Shown piece by piece: positions 45,014 to 54,195 of a DNA stretch of 64,000 nt (position 1 is its first letter; every line of letters begins with the position of its first letter). Source of the DNA: an uncultured Clostridia bacterium (lineage in GTDB: Bacteria; Bacillota; Clostridia; Saccharofermentanales; Saccharofermentanaceae). Where the stretch lies: positions 38,726 through 102,725 of the forward strand of contig CAMYXF010000009.1 of NCBI GenBank assembly GCA_947303185.1. Direction: 5' to 3'. A model generated the notes under the pieces. The model had not been told where the DNA came from, did no database searches, and saw only the letters and a program-made list of their open reading frames with translations. The translations under genes and the position numbers were made by a program.

Positions 45014-45787
45014 TCAAAGCCCGGCATATGCCAGAAAGATAGCCCTGATAGCCTGTTCATCAGGAATATATTCGCCTTCGTGTTCTTTTCCGGATAAGAA
45101 TGGTTCGCCGTCCTTGTAAGAGACAAGCGTTTTGAAGGGAAGGTGGTCCCATGTGCCGTCTGAAAGCGGAACGGTTGCAAAGATTGCACCATCCGGAGTG
45201 TTGTTTACATACAAAGAATCTTTGTAATTCGTATGAAGATATGTCTGTTCACCGTCGAAAATAATGATGTTGAGTTTGTTCTTTGGTGAGAGTTTGGTAA
45301 CGATCCTGTCGACAACATCAAATCTCTCTTTTGCATCGAGTTCATGTCCCTTTTTATCTGTTTCCTCATTGATCTTATCGAGCAGATAAAGAAAAACTCT
45401 TTCGCTGTCGGTGCTGCCTTTTTGCTTGTATGAGTAGATGCTTAAGTCATCGCATTCAAAGATCGTTCCGTTGTGGGCAAAAGTCCAGAACCTTCCGGAA
45501 TTGTCGTAACCTGAAAAGGGGTGTGAGTTGTTGAAATCGTCGTAGCCGATCGTTGCGAGGCGGATGTGACCTATTATGTCTCTGGCCTTTCCGGCTTCTT
45601 TTATGATCCTCTCGATGTTAGTGCTCTTATAAGCTGCAATACGCTCTTTGTATATGATTGTCTGGCTGTTATCAAACGACGCCAGACCCCAGCCGTCGGG
45701 GTTATTTACCGAATGTGAGAAGAACTCGGCAAGCAGACCCGAGAGGTCTGTTCTTTTCTTTCCTGAAAAACCGAATAACTCGCACAT
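45014..45787 (-). CDS. Class II glutamine amidotransferase, YafJ/EgtC type
   Basis: 257 residues beginning MCELFGFSG: Cys2 becomes the N-terminal nucleophile after Met removal. IGHIRLATIG, FAHNGTIF and KGSTDSERVF are the standard Ntn-glutaminase motifs. It has no synthase domain. EgtC of this type cleaves a gamma-glutamyl bond in ergothioneine synthesis; beside two gamma-glutamyl ligases that kind of reaction is attractive. First gene of the thiol operon, preceded by a TATAG-N7-CTATA palindrome. Confidence 0.88.
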   Translation of the reverse strand: MCELFGFSGKKRTDLSGLLAEFFSHSVNNPDGWGLASFDNSQTIIYKERIAAYKSTNIERIIKEAGKARDIIGHIRLATIGYDDFNNSHPFSGYDNSGRFWTFAHNGTIFECDDLSIYSYKQKGSTDSERVFLYLLDKINEETDKKGHELDAKERFDVVDRIVTKLSPKNKLNIIIFDGEQTYLHTNYKDSLYVNNTPDGAIFATVPLSDGTWDHLPFKTLVSYKDGEPFLSGKEHEGEYIPDEQAIRAIFLAYAGL

Positions 45788-45879
45788 GTAATATAAGTTC
45801 CTTTGTTACCTAGTAAAATAATAGGTATATTTTATATTTCAATGGCGATAAGCACTAATACAAGCACCCGATTAAAAGC

Positions 45880-45896
45880 TATAGGAAAAACCTATA
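45880..45896 (-). promoter_or_regulatory. LysR-type palindrome TATAG-N7-CTATA
   Basis: Perfect arms around GAAAAAC, the same form as at 32200 and (with one change) 32046. It lies between the lysR stop and the amidotransferase start, 93 bases before the latter. Confidence 0.55.
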
Positions 45897-45903
45897 ACTC
45901 ATA

Positions 45904-46821
45904 TCAGACCTTTTTCAGGTACTCGTTGATCTTTTCGATGTAGAGCTTTCCTAGTCTGCTCGGAACGGTATTCTTACGGGTGATGTAACCGATCTGCATC
46001 TTGCTCTCGCTATCGTCTTCATCAGCTTTGAAGGGAATGGCCAGATAGTCGTCGCCGTTGAGCTCTTCACATATGATTCCTGAACAAAGAGTATAGCCGT
46101 TAAGACCTACCATCAGATTTAAGATCGTAGCCCTGTCGCATGCTTTGATGATCCTTGAATAGTCTTGTGTGCTGAGGATCTCTTCCGCGTAGTAGAAAGA
46201 TGAATCTCCCTGTTCAAATGACAGGCACGGATAGTCTTTCAGATCTTCAAATGAAATAGACTTTTTCTTTGCGAGTGGGTGACCTGACCACAGGTATACA
46301 TAAGCATCGCAGTTGATCAGGGGATGGAATTCGAGGTTTGCCGTTCTGAGCAGTTTGCCGATAGCTCTCTTATTGAATTCACTTAAGTAGATTATTCCAA
46401 TTTCACTTTTAAGATTTGCTACATCGGAGATTACCTGCTGTGTTCTGGTCTCTCTTATTGCAAGCTCATATCTGGAAGTGTCGTTATCTCTTACAAGCTC
46501 GACGAAAGCCTTAACAGCGAAAGAATAGTGCTGGGTTGAAACACCGAACTTCTTTTTAAAGTTTTTCGTACTGTCAAAGCGTTCAACGAGTTCGGAATAG
46601 TCATTAATGACCTGTCTTGCATAAAGAATGAAGTCAGATCCTTCAGGTGTAAGGGTGACGCCTCTGCCGCTTCTAATGAAGATAGTTATGCCAAGCTCTT
46701 TTTCGAGCTCCTTCAGTGACTCTGTTAAGGACGGCTGTGAGACATACAAAACCTCAGAAGCCTTATTAAGTGAACCGGCTTCCGAGATAGCAATGGCGTA
46801 ATTGAGCTGTTGCAGAGTCAT
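45904..46821 (-). CDS. LysR-family regulator, probable sulfur/thiol activator
   Basis: 305 residues, normal length. The helix-turn-helix is LQQLNYAIAISEAGSLNKAS with VSQPSLTESLKELEKELG; the effector domain occupies about 90-300 (PLINCDAYVYLWSGHPLAKK, NLMVGLNGYTLCSGI). Its C-terminus matches the decayed LysR remnant beside the nitrogenase-like operon. The TATAG-N7-CTATA palindromes near both the thiol operon and the divergent sulfur operons make it the likely regulator of all three. The ligand, perhaps O-acetylserine or O-acetylhomoserine by family precedent, is unproven. Confidence 0.88.
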   Translation of the reverse strand: MTLQQLNYAIAISEAGSLNKASEVLYVSQPSLTESLKELEKELGITIFIRSGRGVTLTPEGSDFILYARQVINDYSELVERFDSTKNFKKKFGVSTQHYSFAVKAFVELVRDNDTSRYELAIRETRTQQVISDVANLKSEIGIIYLSEFNKRAIGKLLRTANLEFHPLINCDAYVYLWSGHPLAKKKSISFEDLKDYPCLSFEQGDSSFYYAEEILSTQDYSRIIKACDRATILNLMVGLNGYTLCSGIICEELNGDDYLAIPFKADEDDSESKMQIGYITRKNTVPSRLGKLYIEKINEYLKKV

Positions 46822-46879
46822 GGCATTAATTCCTTTTGAAGATATTTGAGCAATTATAATACATTTCGTCCGAAAAACC

Positions 46880-46897
46880 TATCAAATTAGTATGATA
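46880..46897. promoter_or_regulatory. Inverted repeat upstream of lysR
   Basis: TATCA-N8-TGATA lies about 60 bases upstream of the lysR start. It may be an autoregulatory site, though it differs from the TATAG-N7-CTATA form. Confidence 0.3.
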
Positions 46898-47022
46898 TAA
46901 AACTGAATTTTTTGGTGAATGTGTAGAGGACAGCTTTTAATGTAGACCCATAAGGGAATTTAAGTATTTGATATAATGTTTGCATGTGTTCAGGCTTTTA
47001 AGTAATATTCGTGGGGTGATAT

Positions 47023-47703
47023 ATGGACAGGCCGGTAACTACACTTTATATGTTGATGTCTGTAGATGGTAAGATCAGTACCGGTGCTACGGATAATATG
47101 GATGTTGATAAGGATCTTCCCAAGATCGAAGGTGTCAGGGAAGGAATCCATCAGTACTATGAGATCGAGCAGACAACCGATTTGTGGTCTTTTAACACTG
47201 GTCGTGTCCAGGCAAAGATGGGTGTTAATGAGAAACCCATGCCGAACAAAACACCGGTTTCTTTTGTTATCATGGACAACAATCATCTGACAGAACACGG
47301 AGTTCAATACTTCTGCGAATTATCCAAAGAGTTCGTTCTTGTAACGACTAATCCGGAACATCCTGCTTTTGGTATCAAGGCAGATAATCTCCACATAATC
47401 CGGCAGCAGGAATTGTCACTTGCAGACATGCTTAAGACTCTAAAGTCCGACTTCGGATGTGAGCGCATTACGATCCAGTCAGGCGGAACTCTGAACAGCA
47501 TGTTCCTTCGCGAAAAGCTTTTCGACTACATAGACGTAGTAATGGCTCCCGTGCTTATCGGCGGAAAGAATACAGCTACTCTTATCGATGGCGAATCGCT
47601 TCGAGATGAAAGTGAATTGGATAAGCTTAGTGCGCTTCAGCTTGTGGAGTGCAAAGTGCTGGAAGACTCTTATATCAGACTGAGATATAAGGTTTTGAAT
47701 TGA
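47023..47703 (+). CDS. RibD C-terminal-type reductase (dihydrofolate reductase fold)
   Basis: 226 residues. LYMLMSVDGKISTGA, TIQSGGTLNSMFLREKL and VMAPVLIGGKNTATL are typical of RibD_C/YwjB reductases using NADPH. No riboflavin genes are near, so it is likely a stand-alone reductase of unknown substrate. A TATAAT about 50 bases upstream is its likely -10 box. It overlaps the next gene's upstream frame and both run in one operon. Confidence 0.85.
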   Translation: MDRPVTTLYMLMSVDGKISTGATDNMDVDKDLPKIEGVREGIHQYYEIEQTTDLWSFNTGRVQAKMGVNEKPMPNKTPVSFVIMDNNHLTEHGVQYFCELSKEFVLVTTNPEHPAFGIKADNLHIIRQQELSLADMLKTLKSDFGCERITIQSGGTLNSMFLREKLFDYIDVVMAPVLIGGKNTATLIDGESLRDESELDKLSALQLVECKVLEDSYIRLRYKVLN

Positions 47704-47723
47704 TACAAACAGGGAATGGAATA

Positions 47724-48335
47724 ATGAGTAAGAAAATTATCATCACAGTTCAGCATACGGAATCGGAGCATCACCTCAATGGTCATGCAGGCGCCTGGGG
47801 CAACTGGAACCTCACTGAAAATGGCAGGGAACAGGCGTATGAGACAGGCAAGTGGCTTCAGAACGAAGGATGCGGCGAAGGCTTTATCATGTACTGTTCT
47901 GATCTTGCACGCGCTGTGCAGACAGCAGAAGAGATCAATAAGACACTTCATCTGAAACCTGTAATGTCTGAATTGATAAGAGAAGTTAATGCAGGCGAAG
48001 GCAACGGCAAACCTTGGGACTGGTACGATGAACATAAGATTCCAAGTAACGGTTACGATCCTGATTACAGACCTTTCCCTGATGCGGAATCCGACCGTGA
48101 TCTCTGGAACAGGGTTAAGCCTTTTTATGAAGAGATCATCGCAAGTTCAGATGAGAGGATCCTTATTGTATCTCACGGATGCCTCTTGGGATTCTTACAG
48201 GCTATGCTCATGGGATTTGAGTTTGAAGATCTGAGGAAAGCGAGATTCAGCGGAAGATCTGGTTCTGTCTCAAAGTTCGAGATCAACGACGAGGGAAGAG
48301 TTACAGCGGCATATATTAATCGCAGGGCTTATTGA
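47724..48335 (+). CDS. Histidine phosphatase family protein with QHT in place of RHG
   Basis: 203 residues from the ATG at 47724. The fold is that of phosphoglycerate-mutase-like phosphatases: ITVQHTESEHH, NLTENGREQAYETGKWL, CSDLARAVQTAEEI and VSHGCLLGFLQ. The usual catalytic RHG is QHT here, keeping the phospho-accepting His but losing the Arg. The other catalytic residues remain. Activity may be altered, or this is a variant subfamily. Substrate unknown. Confidence 0.82.
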   Translation: MSKKIIITVQHTESEHHLNGHAGAWGNWNLTENGREQAYETGKWLQNEGCGEGFIMYCSDLARAVQTAEEINKTLHLKPVMSELIREVNAGEGNGKPWDWYDEHKIPSNGYDPDYRPFPDAESDRDLWNRVKPFYEEIIASSDERILIVSHGCLLGFLQAMLMGFEFEDLRKARFSGRSGSVSKFEINDEGRVTAAYINRRAY

Positions 48336-48343
48336 ATATAATC

Positions 48344-48793
48344 ATGTTACTTAGAAGAGAAATACAAAAGTGCAGTAAATGTGGTTTGGAGAATGGATTT
48401 ATTTCATTCGCTTTTGAGTTTGGCGGTTATGGTTATCTTGCGGGAAGAAATGAATCCGGCACGAAATACTGCATTGTTGAACTGCTTGGAAATGATATTT
48501 ACGATGAATTCTGCAAGTTATATCGGAAGTGCGGTTACAGTGATATAAGAAGAATGCAGCGCATGTTCGCGATTGCATGCGATCCGGTAGATGGTAGCAG
48601 AGTTTTCTTCAGTGAGAAACAAAGAGTGTGCAGTGGTTGCGGCAGCGATGTTTTCGACGGTGTTATCAAATCTGAACCTGCAGCTGACATTGAGTATTTC
48701 GATGTGAGTTATGCAAAGTGGAACAGCTTGGATATTAATAAAAAGCGTTTGCTGATTAATGAAGCGTACAATGATTATATTGAGGGGTTATAA
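48344..48793 (+). CDS. Zinc-finger-like protein of unknown function
   Basis: About 149 residues. Two CxxC knuckles, CSKCG near the N-terminus and CSGCG near residue 100, could bind one zinc. I start at the ATG at 48344; an in-frame TTG at 48332 is possible, and neither has a strong ribosome site. No family recognised. Confidence 0.6.
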   Translation: MLLRREIQKCSKCGLENGFISFAFEFGGYGYLAGRNESGTKYCIVELLGNDIYDEFCKLYRKCGYSDIRRMQRMFAIACDPVDGSRVFFSEKQRVCSGCGSDVFDGVIKSEPAADIEYFDVSYAKWNSLDINKKRLLINEAYNDYIEGL

Positions 48794-48811
48794 ATTCCGG
48801 AGGACTTATGT

Positions 48812-49177
48812 ATGAAAAAATGGTATGACGAAGAGTACGAATTTACAGTTGAAGTTACAAGCTTGCTTCACTCAGATACAACAGAGCATTATTGCCGTAA
48901 TGGTGAAGAAGTCGGCGATAAATATACATGCACATACGGCTGCCCGGTAAACAAAGACGGATACGGTATCTGCTCCAAGACCATGATGATGCTCTATCCG
49001 CTTATGGAAGCTGTAAGAAGCGGCGGAGATCTCGAAAACCTTGGCGGCGACGGCAAGTATTCCAAGACCATTGTCTGTCCTGACGGCTGCGTAATGTTTA
49101 AGCTGACGGCAACTCCGCTCGGAAATGAGAACTTCCACAAGGGCGGATTCTGGACTTACCCTGACGAGACTGTTTGA
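48812..49177 (+). CDS. TIGR04076-type Cys-containing small protein
   Basis: 121 residues. The opening EFTVEVTSLLHSD, then CTYGCPVNKDGYGICSKTM and CPDGCVMFKLTA, fit the TIGR04076 family of small proteins common in anaerobes, function unknown. Conserved cysteines suggest metal or redox chemistry. CCGGAGGAC precedes the ATG. The following gene begins directly after its stop. Confidence 0.7.
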   Translation: MKKWYDEEYEFTVEVTSLLHSDTTEHYCRNGEEVGDKYTCTYGCPVNKDGYGICSKTMMMLYPLMEAVRSGGDLENLGGDGKYSKTIVCPDGCVMFKLTATPLGNENFHKGGFWTYPDETV

Positions 49178-49178
49178 T

Positions 49179-49448
49179 ATGGAAAACGAGAATATTTACA
49201 AATCCAAGAAGAATGCAAACGTCTATCATATTTTCGATGAAAAGATCGTTGTGAAAACATCTCACGGCGATAAGGAGATACCGTTGCCGGTTGATCCTAT
49301 GAGTTTTAAGTATTATGTCAGTTTTTACTTCATGTTCTACGAAGATGAAAAACTTTTTGTTGTGGTTACAGGCAGAACTGCTGACGTGCGTTTTGAAGTT
49401 GATGAAGATACGCTTGAGCTTAAAGGGAATCCTATTCCCTGGCGTTGA
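49179..49448 (+). CDS. Small protein of unknown function
   Basis: 89 residues from the ATG at 49179, whose first base lies next to the previous stop (TGATATG). It is beta-rich with aromatic content (KYYVSFYFMFYEDEKLFVVV). No family recognised. Coupled to its neighbours in a run of small genes. Confidence 0.6.
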   Translation: MENENIYKSKKNANVYHIFDEKIVVKTSHGDKEIPLPVDPMSFKYYVSFYFMFYEDEKLFVVVTGRTADVRFEVDEDTLELKGNPIPWR

Positions 49449-49457
49449 TGAGGATTT

Positions 49458-50117
49458 ATGAAGATAGCAGTTATACAGGCAAGTTCCCAAGCTGAAAAGA
49501 ATGAGCTGATATACAGTACGGTTAAGAAATACGCATCTGATGCTGATGTGATCAATTTCGGCTGCACAAAGGATGAGGAAACCAAATACAGCTATATCGA
49601 GATATCTGTGATGGTTGGTCTGCTGCTATCAGGCAAAGCAGTAGACTTGGTTGTTACCGGCTGCTCTTCCGGGCAGGGCATGATGCTCGCATGCAATAAC
49701 ATGCCGGGTGTTTTGTGCGGATATATTCCGACGCCTCAGGATGCTTATCTTTTCGCGCAGATAAATGACGGCAATGCAGTATCGCTTCCATTGGGTGAAG
49801 GATACACCTGGGCAGGCGCTGATAATCTTGATAAGACACTCGAAAAGCTCTTCTCCGAGCCTTTCGGACAGGGATATCCGAAGAGTGAAGCTGCGCGTAA
49901 ACTGGAAGATACAAAACTCCTTAAAAAGATCAGGGAATCATCTCAGGTAAAGATGGCCAAACTGATTAAAGGCTTGGATAAACCTCTTTGGGACAAAGTG
50001 TTATCAAAGAGGGATGTAGTAGAATATATCTTGGAAAACGGCAAGGACGAAGAACTGGCTTTGCTGATCAGAGAAAAACAGGGAAGAGAATATGCCGGAT
50101 CAATTTTCGAGAACTGA
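49458..50117 (+). CDS. RpiB/LacAB-family sugar-phosphate isomerase with C-terminal extension
   Basis: 219 residues, longer than RpiB (about 150). The core KIAVIQASSQAEKN, VTGCSSGQGMMLACNNMPGV (anion loop and catalytic Cys) and a later helix fit RpiB/LacA/LacB isomerases. About 70 helical, charged residues follow. The enzyme likely isomerises a pentose or hexose phosphate. TGAGGA lies upstream. It overlaps tcdA by 26 bases. Confidence 0.85.
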   Translation: MKIAVIQASSQAEKNELIYSTVKKYASDADVINFGCTKDEETKYSYIEISVMVGLLLSGKAVDLVVTGCSSGQGMMLACNNMPGVLCGYIPTPQDAYLFAQINDGNAVSLPLGEGYTWAGADNLDKTLEKLFSEPFGQGYPKSEAARKLEDTKLLKKIRESSQVKMAKLIKGLDKPLWDKVLSKRDVVEYILENGKDEELALLIREKQGREYAGSIFEN

Positions 50118-50856
50118 ATTGTTATTGGGAAAGCCTGCAATGGAACGTCTTGCCGGATGCCGCGTGGCAGTATTCGGTATCGGCGGTGTCGGAGGTTATG
50201 TATGTGAAGCTCTGGCTAGAAGCGGTGTTGGCGCACTTGATCTGATTGACGATGACAAGGTGTGTCTTTCCAATATTAACCGCCAGATAATTGCAACCAA
50301 TAAGACTGTTGGACGATATAAGACAGACGTAATGAAAGAACGCATTTTGGATATCAATCCGGATGCCAAAGTGAACACATACAGGTGTTTTTTCCTTCCG
50401 GAGAATGCATCTGATTTCCCGTTCGATAAATACGACTATGTGGTTGATGCAATTGATACTGTCACAGCAAAGATTGAACTGGTAATGCAGTGCCGGAATA
50501 GCGGGGTCCCGATAATCAGCTCAATGGGTGCGGGTAATAAACTTGATCCTACCAAGTTCCGCGTTGCTGATATCTACAAGACGCAGATGGATCCTCTGGC
50601 AAAAGTAATGCGCCGCGAATTGAAAAAGAGAGGCGTCAAGAAACTGAAAGTCGTTTATTCGGAGGAAGAACCGGTCGTTCCGGATGCGGATTCGGCTGAA
50701 AACCAGGTTGATGCCGGTACAGCCCGTCAGGGATCCAAGCGCAGAAGCACTCCGGGCAGCACGGCTTTTGTACCCTCTGTTGCAGGACTTATCATCGCAG
50801 GAGAAGTAATCAAGGACTTAATAATTATCGGCAGGAAAAAGAAAGGGCCGGAATAA
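50092..50856 (+). CDS. tcdA: tRNA threonylcarbamoyladenosine dehydratase (TcdA/CsdL)
   Basis: 254 residues of the E1-like family. FGIGGVGGYVCEALARSGVG is the ATP-binding loop; DLIDDDKVCLSNINRQI and KTDVMKERILDINP match TcdA. It dehydrates t6A37 in tRNA to the cyclic ct6A form with ATP. The catalytic Cys typical of E1 enzymes is not needed in this subgroup. The gene begins inside the end of the isomerase gene. Confidence 0.92.
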   Translation: MPDQFSRTELLLGKPAMERLAGCRVAVFGIGGVGGYVCEALARSGVGALDLIDDDKVCLSNINRQIIATNKTVGRYKTDVMKERILDINPDAKVNTYRCFFLPENASDFPFDKYDYVVDAIDTVTAKIELVMQCRNSGVPIISSMGAGNKLDPTKFRVADIYKTQMDPLAKVMRRELKKRGVKKLKVVYSEEEPVVPDADSAENQVDAGTARQGSKRRSTPGSTAFVPSVAGLIIAGEVIKDLIIIGRKKKGPE

Positions 50857-50864
50857 CGCAGATT

Positions 50865-51566
50865 ATGGATTATTTAAAATGTGATCCTCAAGAGATTAAT
50901 TACGAGCTTTTGAAGAAGCTTTATGATGTTGATACATTTGCAGGATACACGGATGCTGAGATTTCTGAGATGACGGAAGGCTTTGACAGCGTGCCTGCTG
51001 TACTCCTTGCATTCTGGAAGAATTGTGGTGCTACGGAGAAACTGTTTTCGTCAAGTAATGATCCCTGGCTCAATCTTGAATACCGCCGAAAATATACCTG
51101 GGTGAAACGAGATTCGAAGGAATATTTCTTTTTGCTTAATGAGAATCAGGGTTGTTTCCAGGTTGCAGTCCGAAGAGCTGATATGAATAAAGAGAATCCG
51201 CCGGTCTATGTGACTGAACGGACAGGTGATAATGGATTCCGTGAGGTCGGGCAGGGTGCTCCGAGCATAACGGAATTCCTGATGGGTATGCTACTTTATG
51301 AAGCTGCTCTTGGCGGACTGCAGTATTTCAAAGAAGACATACTCTGGTATGAAGAGGAAGATGCTGAGGAGATAGAAAAGATATTAACGGTCCTTCCGTA
51401 TCATGTTCAGAACTGGTATTCTGAAAAAATCGATTTCTATACGCTTTCAGGAAACGAGATCCTGTTCATAATGAAGGGTGATACACCTAACGGAACTTAT
51501 GCTGCTAATACCCGAGAGGCATTTGACCATTTCGATGAACTGATAGGAAACTTTGGCGAATACTGA
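50865..51566 (+). CDS. SUKH/SMI1-like protein of unknown function
   Basis: 233 residues, acidic, with many Trp/Tyr. VPAVLLAFWKNCG followed by a Tyr/Phe-rich region and ITEFLMGMLLYEAALGG resembles SUKH/SMI1-KNR4 fold proteins, which often act as immunity proteins to toxins. No toxin gene is beside it. The family call is tentative. Confidence 0.5.
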   Translation: MDYLKCDPQEINYELLKKLYDVDTFAGYTDAEISEMTEGFDSVPAVLLAFWKNCGATEKLFSSSNDPWLNLEYRRKYTWVKRDSKEYFFLLNENQGCFQVAVRRADMNKENPPVYVTERTGDNGFREVGQGAPSITEFLMGMLLYEAALGGLQYFKEDILWYEEEDAEEIEKILTVLPYHVQNWYSEKIDFYTLSGNEILFIMKGDTPNGTYAANTREAFDHFDELIGNFGEY

Positions 51567-51674
51567 TAAACAGCAAACTCGACAACTGATTTTTACCCTT
51601 TGATTAAAAGACCTGTAAACCTCTTCACATATATAGATTGACTCTTATAATATATAAGATGGGGGGTAGCAAAA

Positions 51675-53810
51675 ATGAGTAATAAGGGTAAGTACAAAAT
51701 TCCGAAAGCGCACGCATTGTGGCCTATCTTATGGCGTGTGGCCGTTTTCTTGAGCATTGTCGTCATGATATTCGCTGTCCTGAATATTCTTTCCGGATAT
51801 GTTAGGGACTTCCGTTCTGAAGCAGACACCACTTACGTCCGCGAATTGGCAGATACCATAGACCATGGTACTGAAGCTGAACGTGAAAGAGCACTCGCTA
51901 CATTAACAGGCGATGACCATAACTACTGCATAATCGACCTTTATGGCAATGTGGTAGAACATTCAGGTCCCATCACGGTAAGCGGCTATAATGACAAAAA
52001 GGGTGAGTTTTACTCCAGTGATCTGAAAGACATCCTGTTTGATGCAGATGTTAAAGATGATGACGGCGATCGCAAAATCGTTGTGGATGCAGGTGGACCT
52101 GCTACATTCCTTCTCGATGACTACAACACCAGTATAGATGCTTTCGCAGAAGTATATGATCTTGCAAGCAATCATCCCGATCTCCTGTTAAGCGGATCCA
52201 GTAATGCAGTATTCTCGTTCCCTTATTGGATCGGTGTACCGATGAGCGGGTCTTCACAGATCCTCCTGGTCAGATCCATGCTCACCGTAAAAGTTAAAGA
52301 CTACGCATATCTTGCAGCTGGTATTATCATTGCATTTATAATCGCTGTTTTTGTATTTATCCTCATGATCGTCAGTGTCATCATGAATCTTTCCTCAAAT
52401 CGAAAACTCAGACGCTGGCTTTTCAGGGACAATATCATCAAAGGTCACAACTGGCTTTGGTACGCTGTATCGACGCAGGATATCCTCTGCAAGAGAAAGA
52501 ATGCCCATAAGACATATGCGGTCGTCGATCTTGTATTTGTCAGATACAGAAACTTCGTGCTCTGCCACTCTGTAAAAGAGGCAGAATCGCTCCTTCGTCT
52601 GGTAGTTGTTGAAATCTGCAAAAAACTCAAAAAGGGTGAGCTTATCGCTCACAGCTCATCAGCAGCGCTGCCGCTTCTCCTTGAAGTAAAGGACGAAGAC
52701 GATGCAAATGCCAGAATTCAGGACATCATCAGCACTCTCGAAGCGATTCCCTGCGGACACAGGCTCGCGTTCAAGGCCGGTGTTTATCTCGTAATACCAG
52801 CTCAGGAAAAGATCGCCCTCAACCAGAAGCGTTATATTCCGGATATCGATCTTCTGTACAACAACGCTTGCGCGGCCAGCCTTTCACTTTCTGAAGTTGC
52901 TGATTCCGGCATAGCCTTTTTCGACAGCGAACTTGTTGACGAAGAGAAGTGGATCGACACAGTTACAACCCGTCAGCAGGCTGCAGTCAATAACGAAGAA
53001 TTCCTCGTTTACTATCAGCCCAAGTACGATCCCCGTACAAACGAACACATGGGTACAGAAGCGCTCATCAGATGGCAGACACCTGACATGGGGCTCGTGC
53101 CTCCTTACAAGTTCATTCCGATTTTTGAGGATAACGGATTCATCACACAGATTGACGACTATATGTTGATACACGTTGCGCGCAACCAGCGCAGGTGGCT
53201 TAATGAAGGCCGCAAGTGCGTCCCGATCTCCTGCAACGTTTCCAGAGCTCACTTCGGTACAGAGAATCTTGCAGAATATATCTGCAACCTGGTCGACAGA
53301 GAAGGATGCCCGCGCTCACTCATTGAGATCGAGCTCACCGAGAGTGCTTTCTTTGATGACGAGAATGCCATGATTACTACGATCAACCGTCTTAAGTCTT
53401 ACGGCTTCCTTGTCTCCATGGATGACTTCGGTACAGGCTACTCATCTCTCAACTCGTTAAAGGATATGCCTCTCGACATCCTTAAGCTCGATGCAGGCTT
53501 CTTCCGCGGCAGTGAAGATAACCCGCGTACCAGGATCGTCGTATCCGAAGCTCTTGCTCTTGCAAGATCCCTTAACATGAAGACTGTCGCAGAAGGCGTT
53601 GAAGATAAGTCCACCGTCGACTTCCTTGCACAGGAAGGCTGCGACATGATCCAGGGCTATTACTACGCAAAGCCTATGCCGTGCTCAGAATACGAGAATA
53701 CGGTAATTCCTGTACCCGGCCAGCAGGTTCCTGAAAGTGCACCTCAACAGGCTCCGGTAGAATCCCAGCCTGCAGCTGATACTCAGCCTTCTTCTGACAC
53801 ACCAAGCTAA
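51675..53810 (+). CDS. Membrane EAL-domain c-di-GMP phosphodiesterase
   Basis: 711 residues: helix at about 20-42, extracytoplasmic sensor (about 45-210), helix at about 212-238, a degenerate GGDEF-like region (about 265-420), EAL domain (about 430-680) and a Pro/Gln/Ser tail. EAL residues are intact: TEALIRW, SCNVSRAHF, EIELTES, DDFGTGYSS, LKLDAG, VAEGVED, IQGYYYAKP. It should degrade c-di-GMP. GGGGGG lies eleven bases upstream of the ATG. Codon use in the body looks like that of highly expressed genes (many ATC/CTC). Confidence 0.93.
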   Translation: MSNKGKYKIPKAHALWPILWRVAVFLSIVVMIFAVLNILSGYVRDFRSEADTTYVRELADTIDHGTEAERERALATLTGDDHNYCIIDLYGNVVEHSGPITVSGYNDKKGEFYSSDLKDILFDADVKDDDGDRKIVVDAGGPATFLLDDYNTSIDAFAEVYDLASNHPDLLLSGSSNAVFSFPYWIGVPMSGSSQILLVRSMLTVKVKDYAYLAAGIIIAFIIAVFVFILMIVSVIMNLSSNRKLRRWLFRDNIIKGHNWLWYAVSTQDILCKRKNAHKTYAVVDLVFVRYRNFVLCHSVKEAESLLRLVVVEICKKLKKGELIAHSSSAALPLLLEVKDEDDANARIQDIISTLEAIPCGHRLAFKAGVYLVIPAQEKIALNQKRYIPDIDLLYNNACAASLSLSEVADSGIAFFDSELVDEEKWIDTVTTRQQAAVNNEEFLVYYQPKYDPRTNEHMGTEALIRWQTPDMGLVPPYKFIPIFEDNGFITQIDDYMLIHVARNQRRWLNEGRKCVPISCNVSRAHFGTENLAEYICNLVDREGCPRSLIEIELTESAFFDDENAMITTINRLKSYGFLVSMDDFGTGYSSLNSLKDMPLDILKLDAGFFRGSEDNPRTRIVVSEALALARSLNMKTVAEGVEDKSTVDFLAQEGCDMIQGYYYAKPMPCSEYENTVIPVPGQQVPESAPQQAPVESQPAADTQPSSDTPS

Positions 53811-53822
53811 TTAAGGACAGTT

Positions 53823-54149
53823 ATGGAAAGAACATATAACAAACTGGTGCGGGATAATATTCCCGATATCATCATTTCAAATGAAGAAACTCCTGTTACA
53901 AGGATTCTTAATGATGAAGAGTATAAGAAGGCTTTGGAAGAAAAACTCTATGAAGAATATGAGGAAGTCTTATCAGCCGGTGGAACTGAACGTTGTGAGG
54001 AACTGGCTGATATGGTCGAAGTTATAAGAGCTTTAGCTAAGCTGGAGAATAAATCACTTGAAGACATAATCAGTTTGGCTGAAGATAAGCGTGCAAAACG
54101 CGGCGGATTTGACGACAGGATCTATTTGGAGAAAGTAATAGAGAAGTAA
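53823..54149 (+). CDS. MazG/NTP-pyrophosphohydrolase-like protein
   Basis: 108 residues. TYNKLVRDNIPDII, KKALEEKLYEEYEEVLS, CEELADMVEVIRAL and KRAKRGGFDDRIYLE are the hallmark of the phosphoribosyl-ATP-pyrophosphohydrolase-like house-cleaning family with its acidic metal-binding EE..E/D pattern. It likely hydrolyses non-canonical nucleotides. TTAAGGACAG precedes the ATG. Confidence 0.85.
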   Translation: MERTYNKLVRDNIPDIIISNEETPVTRILNDEEYKKALEEKLYEEYEEVLSAGGTERCEELADMVEVIRALAKLENKSLEDIISLAEDKRAKRGGFDDRIYLEKVIEK

Positions 54150-54195
54150 ATCTGAAAAACATTTTGGCAGAGAACGGACATTTAGAGGTGGGGAT

